This document shows, in pieces, positions 1-7,033 of a DNA stretch of 29,425 nucleotides (within the stretch, counting starts at the first letter, position 1; each line of letters begins with the position of its first letter). The position numbers were made by a program, and so were the translations under genes. This DNA comes from Clostridia bacterium (lineage in GTDB: Bacteria; Bacillota_A; Clostridia; Christensenellales; Aristaeellaceae): contig JAFXMP010000084.1 of assembly GCA_017530275.1 (NCBI GenBank), forward strand, positions 1 through 29,425, in the 5' to 3' direction. Below the pieces are notes generated by a model. It saw only the letters and a program-made list of their open reading frames with translations. It made no database searches and was not told the origin of the DNA.

Positions 1-85
1 CGTTGGCAGGCGTGGCCGCAAGGGCGCAGCTTGCCAGGCACAGCAGAAGCGCAGCCACGAATACGGTCACGATGATCTTTTTCAT
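1..85 (-). CDS. Secreted protein, N-terminal fragment (signal peptide only)
   Basis: Only the first 28 codons lie in the window; the gene runs off the left edge. The visible peptide begins MKKIIVTVFVAALLLCL and continues ASCALAATPAN: a positively charged start, a hydrophobic core and an Ala-rich cleavage region, so it is exported. LASC resembles a lipobox (Leu-Ala-Ser-Cys), so it could be a lipoprotein; cleavage by signal peptidase I after ALA is the alternative. A GGAGGGG ribosome binding site precedes the chosen ATG. An in-frame ATG 58 codons upstream (first base 259) also has an AGGAGG, but only 2 bases away, and would bury the signal peptide, so I prefer the downstream start. Function cannot be told from this fragment. 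Confidence 0.7.
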   Translation of the reverse strand, partial: MKKIIVTVFVAALLLCLASCALAATPAN

Positions 86-279
86 GGTTGTTTCCCCTCC
101 TTGGTATTGCACAGCGGCATTTCTGTGAAGGCCGCACAGAAGCGCCGGTTGAGCCGGGTTGCATAGACAAATCGTTCGGGACAGCGAGGCAAACTGCTTC
201 TTTGATTCATGCAATGAAGCATTGTCCGATCCTGCTTGTTTTGAAACGCCGTTTCGCATTTCCTCCTGTGAATGATAAA

Positions 280-309
280 ATTATAACATATTCGCGAAAA
301 AAACGTCAA
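280..309 (-). promoter_or_regulatory. Sigma-A promoter for the minus-strand secreted protein
   Basis: On the minus strand TTGACG (304-309) is followed after 18 bases by TATAAT (280-285), with an extended -10 TG one base upstream. Transcription would start near 273, giving a leader of roughly 190 bases before the ATG at 85. The leader contains a short CAATG/CATTG inverted repeat around 212-225 but no riboswitch I recognise. Confidence 0.6.
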
Positions 310-377
310 GTAATGACAGCAATGATTTGCTGATATTCTGCACCGATTTGCCGGTCAAACAAGGAAGTAACCTGTCC

Positions 378-505
378 TCAGCGAAACCATAACGCTTGAT
401 CAACTTGCTGGAAAACGAATTTAGAGGGCGTCATGCCATATTCTCGCCGGGAGAATCTGCTAAAGTACGGCCACACACCCGGCATAATCGTTGTATAGCC
501 TGAAG
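378..505 (-). pseudogene. AraC-family regulator, C-terminal remnant
   Basis: Read on the minus strand, an open frame gives GYTTIMPGVWPYFSRFSRRE followed by YGMTPSKF and a stop at 378-380. The YFSRxF-x3-EYGMTPS pattern is the hallmark of the last helix-turn-helix of AraC/XylS regulators. The rest of the protein (first HTH and sensor domain) is absent: upstream the sequence goes directly into a terminator hairpin at 506-541. The piece has no start signal of its own and the usual helix before YFSR is altered, so it is a dead fragment left by a deletion. Confidence is in the homology; the exact left and right limits are uncertain. Confidence 0.55.
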
Positions 506-541
506 AAACAGGCGCAGGAGTTTCTGCTCCCGCGCCTGTTT
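506..541 (-). terminator. Bidirectional rho-independent terminator
   Basis: AAACAGGCGC (506-515) pairs with GCGCCTGTTT (532-541), extended by GGAG/CTCC inside with a small loop. A-run on one side and T-run on the other let it act in either direction; it sits just after the stop of the minus-strand solute-binding protein remnant and was probably its terminator. Confidence 0.7.
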
Positions 542-564
542 TGTGGATCAGCAGGAAAAAAAGG

Positions 565-690
565 TTAGAAGCTTATGTACTGATCATAGATATCCTGTTT
601 GACCTTAGTGGCCTCACTGACGCCAAACTTATTCATTTGTTCCACGTATGCAGCGAAGGTTTCTTCATTCAGCTCCACCAAACATGAGAA
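565..690 (-). pseudogene. Extracellular solute-binding protein, C-terminal remnant
   Basis: The minus strand encodes about 41 residues in one frame (FSCLVELNEETFAAYVEQMN, then KFGVSEATKVKQDIYDQYISF) ending in TAA at 565-567. This resembles the C-terminal helices of family 1 ABC solute-binding proteins, where the last stretch is a Lys/Gln/Tyr-rich helix. No start codon, signal peptide or binding domain is present; homology stops at about 690, where an unrelated hairpin begins. Together with the AraC fragment it looks like debris of a lost sugar-transport locus. The family call is from residue pattern only. Confidence 0.45.
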
Positions 691-736
691 ATCCGAACTT
701 TCAGCCTATAGGCGGAGGGTTCGGATTTCTTGTTTT
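687..736 (+). terminator. Orphan rho-independent terminator
   Basis: AGAAATCCGAAC (687-698) pairs perfectly with GTTCGGATTTCT (719-730), with the palindrome GCCTATAGGC in the loop, followed by TGTTTTT. It points along the plus strand but no plus-strand gene precedes it; it may insulate the downstream transporter promoter or belong to a deleted gene. Confidence 0.65.
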
Positions 737-787
737 TATCGATGACGCCTTAATCACTTGAGTATTATCAAAATTTGGAAAGCTCTA

Positions 788-817
788 TTGACAGAAACTG
801 TACTGATATACTATAAT
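788..817 (+). promoter_or_regulatory. Sigma-A promoter of the oligosaccharide transporter operon
   Basis: Perfect consensus TTGACA (788-793) and TATAAT (812-817) with an 18-base spacer. The predicted start near 824 leaves a leader of about 128 bases before the binding-protein gene. Confidence 0.75.
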
Positions 818-894
818 AATCATGTATTTTTGTGTAATCTGTATTAGAATTTCCCCCAAATCCGCTCTTCTTGCGCAAGCGGGAGGACAAGCCT

Positions 895-930
895 ATGCAC
901 CGATTGTTTTGGCGCAATGCCATTACATAA
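895..930 (+). CDS. Possible 11-residue leader peptide
   Basis: A GGGAGG 9 bases upstream precedes ATG at 895, opening an 11-codon frame (MHRLFWRNAIT) that stops at 928-930, 21 bases before the binding-protein start. It lies wholly in the untranslated leader. It could couple leader translation to expression of the operon, or be chance; nothing in its composition suggests amino-acid attenuation. Confidence 0.25.
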   Translation: MHRLFWRNAIT

Positions 931-951
931 AATAAAAAGGAGGAACCCCGT

Positions 952-2742
952 ATGACCAAGAAAATCCTTGCCATGCTCTTGGCGGCGATCATGCTGCTGA
1001 GCGTATGCGGCGCCTTCGCTGAAGGCGTGAAAGACCTGCCCCGCAACGAAACCCTGTACTTCGGCGGCCAGCAGTGGGACCCCATCGTGGGCTACAACCC
1101 CCTGGGCGACAACATGAACAACGGCCTGATCCTGAGCGCCGCTCCCCGCGGCAGCCGCACCACCATGTTTGAAACCCTGTACATGTACAACGGCCTGGAT
1201 GGCAAGCTGTATCCCCTCCTGGCTGACGGCGACTACACCTGGAACGACGACCTGACCGTGCTGACCCTCAAGATCAAGGCCGCCGCCAAGTGGAGCGACG
1301 GCACCCCCGTGACCGCTGACGACGTGGTGGCCACCTGGGACGTGAGCACCCAGATCCAGAATGGCACCTACACCGGTTATGCTCCCTACATCGAGGGCAT
1401 CGAGAACGTGGACGGCGCTGTTGTGATCAAGGCCAAGCTGAATGACGCTGGTCAGCCCAACAACCCCCTGCAGGTGCTGAACTTCCTGTGCGGCGTTTAC
1501 ATCGTGCAGAAGGACTGGGCGGAAGGCCTGCTGGCGAAGCATAATGGCGACGCCACCGCCGTCCGCACCGATCCCACCCCCGACGCGGTGTACTCCGGCC
1601 CCTACGGCCCCTACTTCGCCAATGACCAGCTGGTCGCTTTCGTCCGCAACGACGCTTACTGGGGACAGGACGCCTCCATGTGGGGCAAGCTGCCCGCGCC
1701 GAAGTATATGGCTCACACGATTTATAAGGACAACGACGCGACCCTGATCGCTTTCGCCGCCGGCCAGATCGACGTGGACCAGCAGTTCATCGCCAACGTG
1801 CAGAAGCTGTGGGAAGAACAGGGCCTGCCCGTTGCCACCTACATTGACGAAGCGCCCTACGGCATCTGCGCCACCATGCCCACTGCCTGGTACAACATGG
1901 ACATCCCCGTGATGCAGGTGAAGGAACTGCGCAAAGCCATCGCTATGGCTGTGGACTATGAAAACATCATTGAAAACGCCATGACCAACCAGAGCCCCAC
2001 CTTCGCGGATGTGCCCCGGTCCGTCATGAACCCCACCGATGGTGAACAGGCCATGTACGATCATGAAGCCGTGAAGGATCTGCAGTGGGTCGGCAAGGAC
2101 TATGAAGGCGCCAAGGCGCTGCTGGATTCTGTGGGCATCGTGGATAATGACGGCGACGGCTGGCGTGAATACAACGACGAAAAGATCAGCCTGAAGGCCT
2201 GCTGCCCCGACGGCTGGACCGACTGGCAGGCTGCCATGAACATGGTTGCCGAAGCCGGCAAGGCTATCGGCGTTGAAATCATCGCCACCTTCCCCACCTG
2301 GGATCAGTATCAGACTGTGTTCACCAAGGGCTCTCAGACCGAATACGAAATCTTCATGTGGAGCCCCGCCGGCGCTGAACCCGCTGCTCCCTGGAGCCGC
2401 GTGCGCGCTCTGATGAGCTCCGAATTCGTGGGCGTTGACAACAACTGGAGCGGCAACTTCGGCCACTACAGCAACGAACGGATCGACGAGATCATCAAGA
2501 CAATCCCGCTGACCACCGACGAAGCTGAACTGAAGGCCCTCTACACCGAAGCGACCAAGATCTACCTGGAAGAGGTTCCTTCCTTCTCCCTGATGTATCG
2601 TCCCGAAGTGTTCCACGCTGTGAACGAAACCGTGTGGACCGGCTATCCTGAAAAGGACGACGGAAACATCATTCCGCCTATGGACTGCACGGACGGCTAT
2701 GGCATCGCGGCGCTCTACAATCTGGAGCTTGTCGGCGAATAA
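952..2742 (+). CDS. ABC transporter substrate-binding protein, family 5 (Opp/Dpp type)
   Basis: A 596-residue extracytoplasmic binding protein of the SBP_bac_5 family, which captures oligopeptides or oligosaccharides for an ABC importer. It begins with a signal peptide (MTKKILAMLLAAIMLLSVCG, likely cut after AFA). The N-terminal half has the family pattern: a tyrosine-rich start (TLYFGGQQWDP), ETLYMY, and the L-TLKIKAAAKWSDGTPVTADDV segment near residues 103-126. It starts at ATG 952 behind AAGGAGG. The two permeases and two ATPases follow in the same direction, then glycosidases, so the ligand is more likely a beta-linked oligosaccharide than a peptide, as in the cellobiose and mannobiose Opp-type systems of Thermotoga and Pyrococcus. 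That substrate is inferred. Confidence 0.93.
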   Translation: MTKKILAMLLAAIMLLSVCGAFAEGVKDLPRNETLYFGGQQWDPIVGYNPLGDNMNNGLILSAAPRGSRTTMFETLYMYNGLDGKLYPLLADGDYTWNDDLTVLTLKIKAAAKWSDGTPVTADDVVATWDVSTQIQNGTYTGYAPYIEGIENVDGAVVIKAKLNDAGQPNNPLQVLNFLCGVYIVQKDWAEGLLAKHNGDATAVRTDPTPDAVYSGPYGPYFANDQLVAFVRNDAYWGQDASMWGKLPAPKYMAHTIYKDNDATLIAFAAGQIDVDQQFIANVQKLWEEQGLPVATYIDEAPYGICATMPTAWYNMDIPVMQVKELRKAIAMAVDYENIIENAMTNQSPTFADVPRSVMNPTDGEQAMYDHEAVKDLQWVGKDYEGAKALLDSVGIVDNDGDGWREYNDEKISLKACCPDGWTDWQAAMNMVAEAGKAIGVEIIATFPTWDQYQTVFTKGSQTEYEIFMWSPAGAEPAAPWSRVRALMSSEFVGVDNNWSGNFGHYSNERIDEIIKTIPLTTDEAELKALYTEATKIYLEEVPSFSLMYRPEVFHAVNETVWTGYPEKDDGNIIPPMDCTDGYGIAALYNLELVGE

Positions 2743-2756
2743 TCCATAGATAACCG

Positions 2757-2797
2757 GCGGCCATGATCTGAATTCATAAGGTCATGGCCGCTTTTTT
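2757..2797 (+). terminator. Intra-operon terminator/attenuator after the binding-protein gene
   Basis: GCGGCCATGA (2757-2766) pairs with TCATGGCCGC (2782-2791), followed directly by six T. It lies between the binding-protein stop and the first permease, where partial termination or 3'-end protection would give more binding protein than membrane components. Confidence 0.75.
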
Positions 2798-2816
2798 CTC
2801 AAAGGGGGAAGAGCCA

Positions 2817-3824
2817 ATGACCAAGGGCATGAGAAAATACTTCAAAAAGAAGATTTTCTGGTTTGTCATCACCTTCATTGCCGCAATCATTCTCAATTTC
2901 ATCCTGCCCCGGCTGATGCCCGGCGACCCGGTCAATTCCATTGTCGGCAAAAACATTAGTCCTGGCACGACGCCGGAACAGGCCGCGGAGCTGACCGCTT
3001 ACTATCAGCACCAGTTTGGCCTGGACAAAAATCTCTTCGGCCAGTTCTGGGATTTTGTGAAAAACGCCTTTACCGGCACCTTCGGCGTCAGCTACAGCCA
3101 GTATCCCAAGACTGTGATCCAGATCATCGGCTCCGGTATCTGGTGGACGGTGGCGCTGCAGCTGCCCGCCATCCTGGTGGGCTGGCTGCTGGGCAATCTG
3201 CTGGGCGCTCTGGCGGCCTACAAGCGCGGTATCTACGACAAGGGCCTGATGCCGCTCACCCTGTTTTTCAGTGCCATACCCGCGTTCGGCGCGGCCGTCA
3301 TCCTGCTGGTGATATTTGCCGTTACGCTCAAATGGGCGCCGGTCAATGGCGCTTTTGACCCCGGCATGATCCCCGCCTTCAACTGGAATTTCATTTCTTC
3401 CGTGATCGCCCATTATCAGCTCCCGTTCTGGTCCATCGTGCTGATTTCCATCGGCGGTCAGGCGGTGGGCATGCGCTCCATGTCCATCTATGAGCTCAAC
3501 GCGGACTATGTGAAGTATTCCCGCTTCCTGGGCATCAAGGATAAGAAGATCGTGCGCTATGTGTTCCGGAACGCCATGCTGCCCCAGGTGACCGGTTTGG
3601 CCATGAGCATCGGCTCCATGGTGGGCGGCGCGCTGGTGGCGGAAACCATTTTCAGCTATCCGGGCTTAGGCATGTCGATGTACGCGGCGATCAACTCATC
3701 GGACTATCCGGTGATTTCCGCCTGCACCCTGATCATTACGATCATGGTGCTGATCGCCAGTTTCATGCTGGATATTATCTACGCGTTCATTGACCCGCGG
3801 GTCAAGGCCGCGCAGTTTGATTAA
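2817..3824 (+). CDS. ABC transporter permease, DppB/OppB type
   Basis: First membrane subunit of the importer, 335 residues with about six hydrophobic segments. It has the family N-terminus (TM1 then [12 protein letters not shown]) and the cytoplasmic coupling motif: [20 protein letters not shown], followed by RNAMLPQ, around residues 225-255. I take ATG 2817 behind AAAGGGGGAA; an in-frame ATG at 2784 would place 11 odd residues ([11 protein letters not shown]) before it and lies inside the terminator stem. The next permease starts 14 bases after this stop, so the two are co-translated. It pairs with the 3839 gene to form the channel. Confidence 0.92.
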   Translation: MTKGMRKYFKKKIFWFVITFIAAIILNFILPRLMPGDPVNSIVGKNISPGTTPEQAAELTAYYQHQFGLDKNLFGQFWDFVKNAFTGTFGVSYSQYPKTVIQIIGSGIWWTVALQLPAILVGWLLGNLLGALAAYKRGIYDKGLMPLTLFFSAIPAFGAAVILLVIFAVTLKWAPVNGAFDPGMIPAFNWNFISSVIAHYQLPFWSIVLISIGGQAVGMRSMSIYELNADYVKYSRFLGIKDKKIVRYVFRNAMLPQVTGLAMSIGSMVGGALVAETIFSYPGLGMSMYAAINSSDYPVISACTLIITIMVLIASFMLDIIYAFIDPRVKAAQFD

Positions 3825-3838
3825 AGGGGGAATGAGTC

Positions 3839-5098
3839 ATGAAACATACGCTGAAAAATGTATTCACTTCTCCCCGTTTTCTGGTGGGCTTCATCATCTT
3901 TATGGTCATTCTGCTGACCGTGCTGATTTATCCCTACTTCGTGACCCGTGACCCCCTGCAGGGCCTGGGCAAAGGCTTTCTGGAACCCGGCACCTATGTG
4001 TCCGTGTACGACGCCAACAATACGGATACCTACCGCGTGGACCTGCCCGAGGCTAACGCCAACCGTCTGGAATCCACCCTGCCTGCCAAAGACCGCCAGA
4101 CCATGATCGATTACCTGACGGCGGCGGGCGTGGATATGGCCGGCGTGACCACCTCCAACGACGACCTGGAAACGCTGATCGGCCTGTGGAAGGAAAACTA
4201 CAGCGAAGCGGACGCCAAGGCGAAAAAGTATCCCGGCTTTTCCACCCAGGCCCAGCGCAACGCCCTGAAGCGCCTGGATAAGAGCCTGAGCGCCGACGCC
4301 ACCACCGCCATGACTGTCACCAAGGGCGAGGGCGAAAGCGCTGTGACCTCCACCGTCGCCGATACGGCATATGTGAAGGTGGACGAAGTGGCTAACGCCA
4401 TCACCCTGCCCCTGGGCACCGATAACTTTGGCCGCGACACGCTGACCGAGCTGGTCAAGGCCACCGGCGTTTCCCTGATCATCGGCCTGATCGCCGGTTC
4501 CATCGCCACGCTGCTCGGCCTGCTGGTGGGGCTGCTGGCCGGTTATGTGGGCGGCGTCCTGGACGACATCCTGATGTTCATCGCCAACATTTTCACCGTG
4601 ATTCCCGGCTTCGTGCTGTTGATTCTGATCTATTCGGCCTTGGGCGCGGAATCCCGCGGCATCATCACCTGCGCGGTGATCATCGGTATCACCAGCTGGG
4701 TATGGACGGCCCGTTCCGTGCGTTCTCAGGTCATCAGCCTTCGCAACCGCGACCACGTGAACCTGAGCAAGCTCTCCGGCCACAGCCTGTTCCGCATCGT
4801 GACCACCGACATCTTGCCCTACATCATGAGCTATGTGGTGATGGCCTTCATCCTTCAGGTTTCTTCCGGCATCCTGGCCGAAGCGCAGTTGTCCATGCTG
4901 GGGCTTGGGCCGAATCCAAACGAACTGCCCACCCTGGGCCTGATGATGAACTGGGCCAAGCTGTTCGGCGCGTATACCTCCAGCAACGCCTGGTGGGCTT
5001 ACTTCCCGGTGATCCTGATGATCGCGCTGATTTCCTTCTCCCTGAACCTGATGAATACCGGCCTGGACCAGGTGTTCAACCCGACCCTGCGTGATTAA
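3839..5098 (+). CDS. ABC transporter permease, DppC/OppC type with large extracytoplasmic insertion
   Basis: Second membrane subunit, 419 residues against about 280-320 usual for the family. After TM1 (residues 13-33) come about 155 residues before the conserved [13 protein letters not shown] motif (from about 193); typical relatives need only 30-45 there. The extra part (about 58-190) is hydrophilic, with helical Lys/Asp/Ala-rich stretches and a Thr/Ser/Val-rich end, and should lie outside the membrane. The remaining five transmembrane helices and the coupling loop ([19 protein letters not shown]) look normal. ATG 3839 follows AAAGGGGGAA. The insertion may dock the binding protein or substrate; that is inference. 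Confidence 0.92.
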   Translation: MKHTLKNVFTSPRFLVGFIIFMVILLTVLIYPYFVTRDPLQGLGKGFLEPGTYVSVYDANNTDTYRVDLPEANANRLESTLPAKDRQTMIDYLTAAGVDMAGVTTSNDDLETLIGLWKENYSEADAKAKKYPGFSTQAQRNALKRLDKSLSADATTAMTVTKGEGESAVTSTVADTAYVKVDEVANAITLPLGTDNFGRDTLTELVKATGVSLIIGLIAGSIATLLGLLVGLLAGYVGGVLDDILMFIANIFTVIPGFVLLILIYSALGAESRGIITCAVIIGITSWVWTARSVRSQVISLRNRDHVNLSKLSGHSLFRIVTTDILPYIMSYVVMAFILQVSSGILAEAQLSMLGLGPNPNELPTLGLMMNWAKLFGAYTSSNAWWAYFPVILMIALISFSLNLMNTGLDQVFNPTLRD

Positions 5099-5112
5099 GG
5101 AGGTGTGAGAAA

Positions 5113-6123
5113 ATGGCAAAACTGATGCTGGACGTAAGGCAACTGACGACCAAGTATATCACCCGTACCGGCGAAGACGTTTATTCCGTTGATCACGTCT
5201 CCCTGACCATCGAGGAAGGGAAGAGCTTAGGTATCGCGGGCGAATCCGGCTGCGGCAAATCCACCCTGGCCCTGAGCCTGATGGGCTATTACTTCCCGCC
5301 GCTTCATTACACCAGCGGCGAAATCATCGTGGACGGGAAAAACATCACCGGCCTGGACCCCGACGTGGTGCGCAAAACCGTGCTGGGTTCGGACGTGGCC
5401 TATATCCCCCAGGCGGCCATGAACGCCCTGAATCCCACCCGGAAAGTGGGCAAGTTCATCGAGGACGTGATCCGCGCCCACGAGCTGCCCATGGATAAAA
5501 AGCAGATCCGTGAAATGGCGGAACAGCGCTTCGCCCTCCTGGGCCTGCCGGTAGACGCCCTGGACAAGCACAGCGTGGAGCTCTCCGGCGGTATGCGTCA
5601 GCGCGTGGTCATCGCCGTCAGCACCATTCTGAACCCCAAGGTGCTCATCGCCGACGAGCCCTCCTCCGCCCTGGACGTGACCAGCCAGAAGATGGTCATC
5701 AAAATGATGAAGGACATGATGGCGAAGGGTCTGGTAAAGAGCATGATCTTCATCACCCACGAATTGCCCCTGCTCTATAACGTCACCGACGATATCATGG
5801 TCATGTACGCGGGCCAGATCGTGGAGCGCGGCACGGCGCACGAAATGGTGTTCGATCCCATCCATCCTTATTCCCGCGGCCTGATGCGCTCCATCCTGGT
5901 GCCCGAGGAAGGCACCCGCGACGTGAAGCTCACCGCCATTCCCGGCACCCCGCCGAATCTCAAGCATCCGCCGGTGGGCTGCCGCTTCGCGGAACGCTGC
6001 CGCTACGCTACCGAGCAGTGCAAGTTCAACCAGCAGCCGCTGATCGATATCGGCGGCGGACGGTTCTACCGCTGCAGCCATTCCGTGGAGCATTTGAAGG
6101 AGGTATACGCGAATGAAGACTGA
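5113..6123 (+). CDS. ABC transporter ATP-binding protein, DppD/OppD type
   Basis: Cytoplasmic ATPase subunit, 336 residues. Walker A is GESGCGKS (about 43-50), the signature is LSGGMRQR, Walker B plus catalytic Glu is [12 protein letters not shown], and the H-loop is FITHE. The C-terminus carries the oligopeptide/dipeptide-type extension with a Cys pattern ([15 protein letters not shown]) that in relatives binds an iron-sulfur cluster or metal. It starts at ATG 5113 behind AAGGAGG, 14 bases after the permease stop, and overlaps the next ATPase by 11 bases. The two ATPases should form a heterodimer. Confidence 0.93.
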   Translation: MAKLMLDVRQLTTKYITRTGEDVYSVDHVSLTIEEGKSLGIAGESGCGKSTLALSLMGYYFPPLHYTSGEIIVDGKNITGLDPDVVRKTVLGSDVAYIPQAAMNALNPTRKVGKFIEDVIRAHELPMDKKQIREMAEQRFALLGLPVDALDKHSVELSGGMRQRVVIAVSTILNPKVLIADEPSSALDVTSQKMVIKMMKDMMAKGLVKSMIFITHELPLLYNVTDDIMVMYAGQIVERGTAHEMVFDPIHPYSRGLMRSILVPEEGTRDVKLTAIPGTPPNLKHPPVGCRFAERCRYATEQCKFNQQPLIDIGGGRFYRCSHSVEHLKEVYANED

Positions 6124-7009
6124 CGAGAGCATCACCGGCGCCCAAATCGTGGACACCCGGGAAAGCGTTACCTTCGGGGCGGATCGGAACAAGGATTTTT
6201 CAAAGGAGCCCATGTGCTTAAGCGGCCGAGGCGTGACCCGCGTGTTCCACACCGGGAAAACCACTACCGTGGCCGTGGATCATGTGGACTTTGATTTCCA
6301 CCGAGGAGAGCTGATTTCCATCGTGGGCGAATCCGGCTCCGGCAAAACCACCCTGTCCAAAATGCTGCTGGGCCTGCTGGAACCCACGGAGGGCCAGATC
6401 TTTTTCAAGGATAAGCCACGGGATATTTCCACCAACCAGAAGAAAAAGGAGTACTGGCAGGGCATTCAGGCCATCTTCCAGGACCCCTTCTCCAGCTACA
6501 ACATCTTCCATAAGATCGATTCCGTGCTGCTGGACTGCATCAACATGCGCGGCGGCAAGAACAAGTCCAAGGAAGAAAAGTTCGCCATGATGAAGGAAGC
6601 CTGCTCCTTCGTGAATCTGAAATTTGAGGAGCTCACCAACAAGTATCCCTTCGAGCTGTCCGGAGGCCAGATGCAGCGCCTGATGATCGCCCGCATCTTC
6701 CTGCTCAAGCCCGATATCCTTCTGGCTGACGAACCCACCTCCATGATCGACGCCTGCTCCCGCGCCACCATCCTGGATATGCTGCTGAACCTGCGCAATG
6801 AAACGGGCATGACGGTCATCTTCATTACCCATGACATCGGCCTGGCCTACTACATTTCCGATTCCATCTATATCATGGAGCACGGAAAATTTGTGGAATC
6901 CGGCAAGGCGGAGGACGTGATCCTCAACCCCCAAGCCCCCTACACCAAGCGCCTGATCAGCGACGTGCCCAAGATTCACGAACCCTGGGATTTGTCCACG
7001 GTGGGCTGA
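6113..7009 (+). CDS. ABC transporter ATP-binding protein, DppF/OppF type
   Basis: Second ATPase, 298 residues. Walker A is GESGSGKT, the signature LSGGQMQR, Walker [13 protein letters not shown] and the H-loop FITHD. The D-loop region reads [16 protein letters not shown] instead of the DEPTSALDVSVQ pattern of classical peptide systems; I associate the MID form with archaeal and Thermotoga-type sugar members, from memory. It lacks the Cys-rich tail of its partner and stops soon after the [11 protein letters not shown] segment. The start ATG lies inside the end of the previous gene behind AAGGAGG, so expression is coupled. The next gene follows 24 bases later without a terminator. Confidence 0.92.
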   Translation: MKTDESITGAQIVDTRESVTFGADRNKDFSKEPMCLSGRGVTRVFHTGKTTTVAVDHVDFDFHRGELISIVGESGSGKTTLSKMLLGLLEPTEGQIFFKDKPRDISTNQKKKEYWQGIQAIFQDPFSSYNIFHKIDSVLLDCINMRGGKNKSKEEKFAMMKEACSFVNLKFEELTNKYPFELSGGQMQRLMIARIFLLKPDILLADEPTSMIDACSRATILDMLLNLRNETGMTVIFITHDIGLAYYISDSIYIMEHGKFVESGKAEDVILNPQAPYTKRLISDVPKIHEPWDLSTVG

Positions 7010-7033
7010 TAAGAAAAAAAGGAGTGCATTCAT

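Noticed and set aside
824..951. Riboswitch in the transporter leader
   Set aside because: Only weak short hairpins are seen and no riboswitch core motif that I recognise.
844..2616. 590-codon open frame on the minus strand opposite the binding-protein gene
   Set aside because: It is a GC-biased shadow rich in His, Gly and Val, without a ribosome site or known motif, opposite a clear SBP_bac_5 gene.
3821..5119. 432-codon minus-strand frame opposite the second permease
   Set aside because: Gln/His/Gly-rich shadow of the permease codons; no domain and no initiation signal.
952..7009. Annotation of the transporter as a dedicated peptide importer
   Set aside because: The family also carries oligosaccharides, and the linked genes are all glycosidases with no peptidase nearby.
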